DNA from: JADHOX01 sp038120515
Lineage (GTDB): Bacteria > Pseudomonadota > Alphaproteobacteria > Rickettsiales > JABIRX01
Reading direction: 5' to 3'
NCBI GenBank assembly: GCA_038120515.1
Contig: JAYOLW010000018.1
Coordinates: 1 to 30,702 of the forward strand
Length of the DNA stretch: 30,702 bases
Shown here one piece after another: positions 24,881 to 30,702 of this stretch (positions within the stretch are counted from its first letter, which is position 1; the number at the start of each line of letters is the position of its first letter). A program made the position numbers and the translations under genes. The notes beneath the pieces are model-generated. The model was not told where the DNA came from. It saw only the letters and a program-made list of their open reading frames with translations, and did no database searches.

Positions 24881-25114
24881 ATGAGTGAAACATTACAAAA
24901 AGTAACCGAAATCGTGTCAGAAAACCTTGGTGTTGATACTGATAAAATTCAAGAATCTTCTAATTTTGTTGAAGACCTTGGTGCTGATAGCCTTGACCAA
25001 GTTGAGCTTGTAATGGCTTTTGAAGAAGAATTTGGTATTGAAATTCCTGATGATGCTATAGAAAAAATCAAAACTGTAGCAGATGCAGTTAAACATATTG
25101 ATAGTAATAAATAA
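24881..25114 (+). CDS. acpP: Acyl carrier protein
   Basis: The 77-residue, highly acidic four-helix protein carries growing acyl chains on 4'-phosphopantetheine. The prosthetic-group site is GADSLDQVELVMAFEEEFG with Ser37 as the attachment residue, followed by IEIPDDAIEKIKTVADAV. A longer frame begins at 24782 inside fabG's end, but the ATG at 24881 gives the universal MSETLQKV-type start and is chosen. Located between fabG and fabF as in most proteobacteria. Confidence 0.97.
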   Translation: MSETLQKVTEIVSENLGVDTDKIQESSNFVEDLGADSLDQVELVMAFEEEFGIEIPDDAIEKIKTVADAVKHIDSNK

Positions 25115-25123
25115 CATATAAAT

Positions 25124-26386
25124 ATGCGTAGAGTTGTTGTTACTGGTATTGGTGCCGTAACTCCTATAGGTTGTGGAATTAATGAAAATTGGAAAAACCT
25201 GATGAATCTTAAATCAGGTATTTCTAAAATTGATAGATTTGACGTTTCTGATGTTACATCCAAAATTGCTGGTGCTATTCCACGTGGTGATAATATTGGT
25301 CAGTACAATCCTGATAATGTTTTACCTGCTAAAGAACAAAGAAAAGTTTCTGACTTTATTCTTTACGGTCTAGAAGCTGCAACTCAAGCAATTAATGATG
25401 CTAATATCGCTGATGTTTCTGAAGAGTCTAGCTTTAGAACTGGTGTTATAATTGGTTCAGGTATTGGTGGTATTAATGAGATTTCCACTAATACTAAAAT
25501 TCTTGAGGAAAGTGGACCTAGGAGAATATCACCTTTTTTTATACCAAGCAGTCTAATAAATTTGGTTTCTGGTCATGTCTCAATAAAATATGGATTTAAA
25601 GGCCCTAATCATTCTGTTGTAACAGCTTGCGCAACTGGAACACATGCAATTGGTGATGCTTTTAGAATCATAAAATATGGTGATGCAGATACTATGGTTT
25701 GTGGAGGTAGTGAATCAGCTCTTACCAAACTCGCCTTATCTGGTTTTGCTGCTGCACGTGCACTGTCTACATCTTACAATGATTCTCCGGAAGAAGCATC
25801 TAGACCTTGGGACGAAGGTAGAGATGGCTTCGTTATGGGTGAAGGCTCTGGTATCTTAGTTTTAGAAGAGTTAGAATCTGCTAAAAAACGTGGTGCAAAA
25901 ATTTATTGTGAAATTATTGGTTATGGTATGTCTGGTGACGCATATCACATTACATCACCTGCTGAAAATGGCGATGGAGCTTTTCGATGCATGAAAAATG
26001 CATTGAATGATGCAAAAATAAATACTAATCAAATTGATTATATTAATGCTCATGGAACTTCTACGCCTCTTGGTGACAAAATAGAATTAAATACTGTTGC
26101 AAGATTGTTTGCTAATAGATCATCAACATTATCTATGAGTTCAACTAAGTCATTAACCGGTCATTTACTTGGTGCAGCTGGTGCTATCGAAGCTATATAT
26201 AGTGTTAAATCTATTTATGAATCAGCGAGACCTGGTACATTAAACCTTGTTAACTCTATTGATAGTCATGGTATTGACCTTCAAGCAAATAAGATTATAG
26301 AGAGACCAACAAATTATGCGTTATCAAATTCCTTTGGATTTGGCGGCACTAATGCTTCTCTAATTTTTAAAAAATTTGATGGCTAG
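25124..26386 (+). CDS. fabF: 3-oxoacyl-ACP synthase II
   Basis: The 420-residue condensing enzyme elongates acyl-ACP with malonyl-ACP. The thiolase-fold catalytic triad is Cys169 (VVTACATG), His310 (NAHGTSTPLGD) and His347 (SLTGHLLGAAGAIE). The gating SNSFGFGGTNASLIF region closes the protein. Nothing is missing. It starts nine bases after acpP, and its last eight bases overlap the mltG start, so coupling is likely. Confidence 0.97.
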   Translation: MRRVVVTGIGAVTPIGCGINENWKNLMNLKSGISKIDRFDVSDVTSKIAGAIPRGDNIGQYNPDNVLPAKEQRKVSDFILYGLEAATQAINDANIADVSEESSFRTGVIIGSGIGGINEISTNTKILEESGPRRISPFFIPSSLINLVSGHVSIKYGFKGPNHSVVTACATGTHAIGDAFRIIKYGDADTMVCGGSESALTKLALSGFAAARALSTSYNDSPEEASRPWDEGRDGFVMGEGSGILVLEELESAKKRGAKIYCEIIGYGMSGDAYHITSPAENGDGAFRCMKNALNDAKINTNQIDYINAHGTSTPLGDKIELNTVARLFANRSSTLSMSSTKSLTGHLLGAAGAIEAIYSVKSIYESARPGTLNLVNSIDSHGIDLQANKIIERPTNYALSNSFGFGGTNASLIFKKFDG

Positions 26387-27350
26387 ACGTTTTTTTTACG
26401 TTGTCATCGCATTAATTACGTTTTTTTCTTTATATATTTATTATCTTTTTAATAAAAATTTAAATATTGATGGTGACAAAATCTTTATTATTAATAATGG
26501 TGACTCCTCTTCAATAATTATATCAAAGCTTCAAGAAGAAAATATTATTAATCATAACATTCTAATAAATTTATTAATAAAAATAGAGAGCAAAATCTTA
26601 TCTAAATTAATTTTCAAATCTGGGGAATACTTATTTACCCGAAATGATAACTTGGTATCGATTCTAAACAAATTCCAAAATAATGACATTTTATTAAGGC
26701 AAATTACTTTTATTGAGGGGATGACTACTAAAGAAATAATAGATATCATTAATACAAATGAATATCTCTCTGGTGATATTTCGGTCGAGTTAAAAGAAGG
26801 GTACTTATTTCCTGATACATATTTTTTCGCACGTAACACTTCAAAAGATGAATTGCTTAACATTATGTTTGAAAAAACTAATACATTATTAGACAAGTTT
26901 TGGGATTTATATAAATACAATATACCACTAAAATCTAAAAATGAGGTACTTATCATGGCTTCAATTATAGAGAAAGAAACAGGTGCTCATGCAGAGAGAG
27001 AATTAGTTTCTGGGGTATTTTATAATAGACTAAAAAGGAAAATGAGACTTCAATCCGATCCCACTGTAATATATGCAATCACTCTAGGAAAATTTAAGCT
27101 TGAAAGACCATTATCAAAAAGAGATTTAAGAAAACAATCCCCGTTTAACACATATACAACTCAAGGTCTTCCACCTGCTCCAATTGCAAACCCTGGTTAT
27201 AAAGCTTTATATGCAGCTTTTAACCCAGCTAATACAAAATATTTATATTTTGTTGCAAATGGTAATGGAGGACATAATTTTGCAACAAATCTAATTGATC
27301 ATAATAAAAATGTTCAGATATTAAGAGAATTTGAACGTAACAGCAAATAA
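26379..27350 (+). CDS. mltG: Endolytic murein transglycosylase
   Basis: The 323-residue protein (ATG at 26379 preferred to a TTG three bases earlier) cuts nascent peptidoglycan strands at the inner membrane and so sets glycan chain length. One N-terminal helix (about 5-23) anchors it, followed by a LysM-like region and the YceG catalytic domain. That domain shows ASIIEKETGAHAER with the catalytic Glu (Glu198), LQSDPTVIYA, SPFNTYTTQGLPPAPIANPG and YFVANGNGGHNFATN. Its position after fabF is conserved. Presence of MltG, with LpxB, argues for a real peptidoglycan wall and LPS. Overlaps fabF by eight bases. Confidence 0.96.
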   Translation: MARRFFYVVIALITFFSLYIYYLFNKNLNIDGDKIFIINNGDSSSIIISKLQEENIINHNILINLLIKIESKILSKLIFKSGEYLFTRNDNLVSILNKFQNNDILLRQITFIEGMTTKEIIDIINTNEYLSGDISVELKEGYLFPDTYFFARNTSKDELLNIMFEKTNTLLDKFWDLYKYNIPLKSKNEVLIMASIIEKETGAHAERELVSGVFYNRLKRKMRLQSDPTVIYAITLGKFKLERPLSKRDLRKQSPFNTYTTQGLPPAPIANPGYKALYAAFNPANTKYLYFVANGNGGHNFATNLIDHNKNVQILREFERNSK

Positions 27351-27354
27351 TTGT

Positions 27355-28047
27355 ATGAAGACTAATATTTATCGAATTTTTCTTTTTTATTTTATAATCG
27401 CAATATGGACTATTTTTATTGGTATATTCATGCTACCTTTTGCCTTAATAAGCAGAAGAATATCTATAAAAACAAGTTATTACTGGGCTGTTATATCCCT
27501 TAAAATCATCAAGTTTTTTCTTAAAATTTCTTACGAGGTGAATGGCTCTGATAATATTCCAGATAAAAGCTGTATAATTGCGTCAAATCATCAATCAGCA
27601 TTTGAAACAATATTATTCCTAGCATATCTCAAAGATCCAATTTTTATTCTTAAAAAAGAGTTAATGTTTTTGCCAATAATTGGCTTTTATTGTATAAAAT
27701 CTGGTATGATTTTTATTGATAGATCTAAACCAATTGGTGCAATCAAAAAATTAAAAAAATCATTATTAAATCAATCACATAGAAAAATTATAATTTTCCC
27801 TGAAGGCACAAGAATAAAATATAATCACAAAAGCAAATTCAAATCTGGAATTTATTTAATAGCAAATAGTCTAAAACTCAATATTGTACCAACCTCTCAT
27901 AATGCTGGAAAATTTTGGCCAAAAGGCTTTCTTGGTAAACATCAAGGTATAATTACCACCTCATTTCTAACAAAGATTAGCTATAAAACTGAGAAAAACA
28001 ATCTTATAAAATCTCTAGAAAATAATATTTATTCATCTATAAAATAA
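27355..28047 (+). CDS. plsC: 1-acyl-sn-glycerol-3-phosphate acyltransferase
   Basis: The 230-residue membrane-bound acyltransferase makes phosphatidic acid from lysophosphatidic acid. The ATG at 27355 is used, four bases past the mltG stop; a TTG at 27331 would overlap mltG. Two hydrophobic segments precede the acyltransferase box SNHQSAFET, with His79 and Glu84 in the place of the usual HX4D, a substitution common in proteobacterial PlsC. Motif III FPEGTR is at 148-153 and a late VPTSHNAG region matches motif IV. It supplies the precursor for CDP-diacylglycerol used by PssA. Confidence 0.94.
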   Translation: MKTNIYRIFLFYFIIAIWTIFIGIFMLPFALISRRISIKTSYYWAVISLKIIKFFLKISYEVNGSDNIPDKSCIIASNHQSAFETILFLAYLKDPIFILKKELMFLPIIGFYCIKSGMIFIDRSKPIGAIKKLKKSLLNQSHRKIIIFPEGTRIKYNHKSKFKSGIYLIANSLKLNIVPTSHNAGKFWPKGFLGKHQGIITTSFLTKISYKTEKNNLIKSLENNIYSSIK

Positions 28048-28108
28048 CAACTCAATTTTGATAATATAAGGAGTTATTTGCTCTAAAAACTTTTATAATT
28101 AGGTAACA

Positions 28109-28609
28109 ATGTCTGAAACTACATTAAAACAAAGATCTGGTTTATCTTTAAACAATGAAATAGATTCTAACTTATCACATATCAAATTACCTGAAGATTT
28201 TCACCCATCTAAGAGTTCAGATTATATGTGTGATTATTCGTTAAAATTTTTCCAAGGAAAATTAATTGACTGGAAAGCTCAGTTAATCATTGAATTAGAT
28301 CATACAATCACTGACCTAAAAAATAAACATTTACAAGAACCCGATGAAAATGACAGAGCATCTGTAGAAAGTGATACAAGTTTTGAGCTTAGAACAAGAG
28401 AACGCTATATGAAATTAATCACCAAAATTGATCAAGCTTTAACTCGAATTGAAAACAAAGAATATGGCTACTGCGTTGTTACAGGAGATGAAATAGGTAT
28501 AAAACGTCTTGAAGCAAGACCTATTGCAACTATGACAATAGAAGCACAAGAAGAATATGAAAAAAAGAAAAAACTAATGAAGACTTCTGAAGAAGAAGAA
28601 GCTTTTTAA
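28109..28609 (+). CDS. dksA: DksA-family RNA polymerase regulator, one-cysteine type
   Basis: The 166-residue coiled-coil protein binds the RNA polymerase secondary channel and works with ppGpp in the stringent response. The coiled-coil tip motif Asp-x-x-Asp-x-Ala lies at 79-84 (DENDRA), matching functional DksA. The zinc-finger fold keeps YGYC (Cys122) and EARPIATMTIEAQ, but the other three zinc cysteines are replaced (Thr125 and non-Cys near 143 and 146), as in alphaproteobacterial DksA. The N-terminus is about 15 residues longer than the E. coli protein. TTAGGTAACAATG gives a usable AGG ribosome site, rare in this window. Confidence 0.93.
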   Translation: MSETTLKQRSGLSLNNEIDSNLSHIKLPEDFHPSKSSDYMCDYSLKFFQGKLIDWKAQLIIELDHTITDLKNKHLQEPDENDRASVESDTSFELRTRERYMKLITKIDQALTRIENKEYGYCVVTGDEIGIKRLEARPIATMTIEAQEEYEKKKKLMKTSEEEEAF

Positions 28610-28623
28610 AATATTTTTCATTT

Positions 28624-28655
28624 TTGTGATCTTTGTTATTAAATAAAGATCACAG
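28624..28655. other. Inverted repeat across the comEC start
   Basis: GTGATCTTT (28626-28634) pairs with AAAGATCAC (28645-28653). Adjacent pairs extend the stem inward to a four-base ATTA loop and outward by one or two pairs. It begins 15 bases after the dksA stop and contains the TTG proposed as the comEC start (28633). There is no U run on either side, so it is not a classical intrinsic terminator. It could end dksA mRNA by another route or limit comEC translation. Confidence 0.5.
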
Positions 28656-29880
28656 CGATTCGTTCTTATTTCTCAAAAACTTTTTAATTGGTAATGTTAA
28701 TTTTGAATTTCTTGGATTTTCAAAATTAAACTTAATTGATTCGGGTTTTTATCATTTATTTGTTATCTCAGGATTTCATGTTGGAATAATATTTTTGATC
28801 ACAAATAAGTTTTTTAGTATTTTATTTCTTGCTCTTAATTTAAATTTCAAAACCAGATATTTAATAAATTTTTCAAGCTTAATATTTTGTTTGTTTTACA
28901 TTTATTTATGTAACTTCCCTATTTCTGGAATTAGAGCATTATCTTTAATCACTATTTATCAAATTGTTATAAATTATAAGAGAGTGCCTAGATCTCTTAA
29001 CTGCTTATTTGCGGTATTTTTAATAATTATTTTAGTTAATTTTAAAGTAACAGATAATCCAGGTTTTTGGTATTCATTTTGTAACAGCGCTGCACTAATA
29101 TATTTTTTTAGAAATTTTGATAATCATAATTCGTTAATCAACAATATAACTAAACTATGGCGAAGTTCACTAATTTGTTTTTATGCATCAACTCCAATAT
29201 GTATCTATTTTTTTAATAAATTACAACTAGCAGGAATATTCTCAAATGTCATAGCTATACCTTCTTTTATTTTTATTACTTTTCCTTTATCAATTCTAGC
29301 TTTTATAACAAATAATCCACTTTTAAACAAACTTGCAGTTACAAATCATTATTATTTGATGAATTTTGCCAAATTTTGCAGTAATTTTAAATTTCTAACA
29401 TTCAATAATCTGAATATTGATAAAACAGAATTATTAATCATTACATTAACCTGCCTAATATGCATTTCGGCAAGATTAAAATATCATTTAATTGGAATTG
29501 TAATAATTATAATTACGAGCCTGAATTTTATAAAAAATAACCATAACTATTTATTGATTAACTCTATTCCAAGATCAATTGATATAAATTTTAACGGAAT
29601 TAAACAAAATATATTAAAAAAAAGCACTTTTAATAAAAATTTATCTTGTTTAGAAAATCATTGTATTGTTCCAATTGACGATATAAAGATTTTAATCCTT
29701 AAAGAAAAACTATCATTCAGTAATTTTCACGAAAATTGCAAAAATTTTGATATTGTTATAAACTTAAATAATAATAATTTTAGCTGCTATATTACACCAA
29801 CAATTACTGCTTATGATATTTTTTTTAATAAAAAAATTACAATTTATCTAATTAATAATCATTTCTACATAAATTATTAA
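28633..29880 (+). CDS. comEC: ComEC/Rec2-like DNA-uptake channel, N-terminally short
   Basis: This 415-residue polytopic membrane protein contains the Competence domain: HLFVISGFHVGI near residue 41 matches the canonical 'HLLAISGLHVGI', followed by many helices, including CNFPISGIRALSLITIY. The C-terminal 90 residues keep the Cys pattern of the alphaproteobacterial ComEC tail (LSCLENHC, ENCKNFDIVI, FSCYITPTITAYDI). The N-terminal OB-like region of about 150-200 residues that normally precedes the Competence domain is absent: an in-frame TGA lies at 28627-28629, and dksA ends just upstream. The TTG start is the only early option. ComEC moves single-stranded DNA across the inner membrane. The gene may be a working minimal version or a truncated remnant. 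Confidence 0.75.
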   Translation: MLLNKDHSDSFLFLKNFLIGNVNFEFLGFSKLNLIDSGFYHLFVISGFHVGIIFLITNKFFSILFLALNLNFKTRYLINFSSLIFCLFYIYLCNFPISGIRALSLITIYQIVINYKRVPRSLNCLFAVFLIIILVNFKVTDNPGFWYSFCNSAALIYFFRNFDNHNSLINNITKLWRSSLICFYASTPICIYFFNKLQLAGIFSNVIAIPSFIFITFPLSILAFITNNPLLNKLAVTNHYYLMNFAKFCSNFKFLTFNNLNIDKTELLIITLTCLICISARLKYHLIGIVIIIITSLNFIKNNHNYLLINSIPRSIDINFNGIKQNILKKSTFNKNLSCLENHCIVPIDDIKILILKEKLSFSNFHENCKNFDIVINLNNNNFSCYITPTITAYDIFFNKKITIYLINNHFYINY

Positions 29881-29926
29881 AATTAAAATAAAAAATTAAT
29901 TTTTTTATATTCTTTATCTTATTTTA

Positions 29927-29955
29927 TTTATAGTTTATACAAAATTTGCTATAAT
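29927..29955 (+). promoter_or_regulatory. Candidate promoter for the right-edge secreted protein
   Basis: TATAAT at 29950-29955 with TTTATA at 29927-29932, 17 bases upstream, lies in the only gap before the last gene. The expected transcription start would fall at about the ATG (29962), implying a leaderless or near-leaderless mRNA. Very AT-rich surroundings make chance matches likely. Confidence 0.3.
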
Positions 29956-29961
29956 ATAATA

Positions 29962-30702
29962 ATGAAATACCTATCTCTTAAGCACATTTTATTTAGTTTT
30001 ATTTTACTAATTAGTTCAAAACTTTATGCTGGTGCCTGCAATGCTGGTTTCTATGATTTATGCTGGCAGAGTAGATGTGATGAATATATAACTGTCGATC
30101 TTGAAAACAATGTATCTTACCCTTATGATTCATATTGGGACAGCTCTACAAATAGATTTGTTTGCCCAAATAGTGGTTGTAAGCTTTGTGGTATTGATGC
30201 TTCAGGTAACATGGCTGATGATTGTTTTTCTCCATTTCCAATTTTAAGTCAAATACCTAATGGTAAATTTGCATTAAAAACTACAACCACATTACTTTAT
30301 AACATGATTGGTTATCCTAAATCATGCGGACCAAAAAATTATAAAGACATGCCCGTAATGACAGATGTTGCAAACTTTTTTGGAATTGACCCACCCAAAG
30401 TTGATGGCTATAGCGAAAGATCAAATAGAAATTTTTATTTTGACATATCTAACAATCCAATGGGTGGTTCACAATATATTTATGCTCCAGCATCTCAGGT
30501 TGGCCCTGGCGATTTCTATCTTCTACAACCAAGAATTGAAATCATTGGTACCAAAAAGGTGATTCGTTTTTATATTTCACAATGGGGATGGCATTTAGAA
30601 GAATTTCTTAACTTCGATGGAACATTAACAAAGGATTATTTTCCGATCTATTCAGGTTCTTTTACTAATTATGGTACGATATTTGGCGCTCAAATACAAT
30701 GG
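29962..30702 (+). CDS. Secreted Cys-rich protein, partial (runs off the window)
   Basis: From ATG 29962 the frame is open for 247 codons to the window end. MKYLSLKHILFSFILLISS and KLYA form a clear Sec signal peptide (about 1-23), followed by GAC. The next 60 residues hold eight cysteines in short spacing (for example LCWQSRC and CPNSGCKLCG), suggesting disulfides in an oxidising compartment. Later regions are aromatic-rich, with QWGWHLEEF and an SGSFTNYGTIF stretch. I do not recognise the family. A large envelope or secretion protein is possible: rickettsial VirB6 homologues have signal-peptide-led extracellular N-termini, but no diagnostic motif is seen here. Missing C-terminus prevents more. 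Confidence 0.8.
   Translation, partial: MKYLSLKHILFSFILLISSKLYAGACNAGFYDLCWQSRCDEYITVDLENNVSYPYDSYWDSSTNRFVCPNSGCKLCGIDASGNMADDCFSPFPILSQIPNGKFALKTTTTLLYNMIGYPKSCGPKNYKDMPVMTDVANFFGIDPPKVDGYSERSNRNFYFDISNNPMGGSQYIYAPASQVGPGDFYLLQPRIEIIGTKKVIRFYISQWGWHLEEFLNFDGTLTKDYFPIYSGSFTNYGTIFGAQIQW

Noticed and set aside
28094..28099. TATAAT just upstream of dksA
   Set aside because: No -35 at the right distance, and an AGG ribosome site follows it; in this AT-rich DNA the hexamer is expected often by chance.
29962..30702. Right-edge secreted protein as VirB6
   Set aside because: Signal peptide and size would fit, but no VirB6/TrbL membrane region is within the window and no diagnostic motif was seen.
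1..30702. tRNA, rRNA, CRISPR arrays and insertion sequences
   Set aside because: Gaps between genes are short and I saw no cloverleaf, no regularly spaced repeats, no transposase and no terminal inverted repeats.

Overview
The window is a strongly AT-rich, gene-dense bacterial chromosome segment. It most resembles an alphaproteobacterium of the order Rickettsiales or a close relative. The evidence is a 483-residue rickettsial-type NADP isocitrate dehydrogenase, VirB8 and VirB9 type IV secretion genes, a short Psd starting with the rickettsial IHREGY region, a GapR/DUF2312 protein, a one-cysteine DksA and an alphaproteobacterial ComEC tail. TrpD and AroQ (tryptophan and shikimate steps) are unusual for classical intracellular Rickettsia. 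They fit a less host-dependent relative, such as the Deianiraea-like or other basal lineages; this placement is inference.

Layout. 1-440: an eroded reading frame broken by in-frame stops, with a Patescibacteria-like flavour. 493-9458 (minus): one tightly packed nine-gene run. It encodes a pseudopilin, a GspE/PilB ATPase, a GspF/PilC platform protein, a GspL/PilM-PilN-like protein, a PilO/GspM-like protein, a PilP/GspC-like protein, an ABC ATPase, TrpD and a DedA protein. The first six look like the inner-membrane half of a type II secretion/type IV pilus-like machine; no secretin or prepilin peptidase is present here. 9463-10886: anchored thermonuclease (plus), UbiX and GapR (minus). 11047-12192: lpxB. 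12182-14034 (minus): four overlapping or abutting lipoprotein genes carrying five copies of one unrecognised Cys-containing module. 14175-18856 (plus): fabD, an EamA transporter, sucA. 18853-22111 (minus): icd, virB8, virB9 and a small unknown gene. 22214-28609 (plus): psd, pssA, aroQ, fabG, acpP, fabF, mltG, plsC, dksA, a membrane-lipid and envelope block. 28633-29880: an N-terminally short ComEC. 29962-30702: the start of a secreted Cys-rich protein that runs off the window.

How the genes fit together. Fatty-acid synthesis (FabD, FabG, AcpP, FabF), phospholipid assembly (PlsC, PssA, Psd), lipid A (LpxB) and peptidoglycan trimming (MltG) build the Gram-negative envelope. SucA and Icd are adjacent TCA-cycle steps, transcribed convergently. 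Three envelope-spanning or DNA-handling elements are present: a pseudopilus-type assembly machine, VirB-type T4SS core pieces, and a ComEC channel with a membrane-anchored nuclease. This combination would allow DNA uptake, but that is inference.

The most interesting unexplained elements are the tandem lipoprotein module cluster, the eroded frame at the left edge, and the secreted protein at the right edge. A run of 10 Ns inside psd looks like an artefact: merging the 9-base repeat that flanks it restores an intact gene. I found no rRNA, tRNA, CRISPR array or insertion sequence. Apart from 1-492, no gene-free stretch exceeds about 160 bases.
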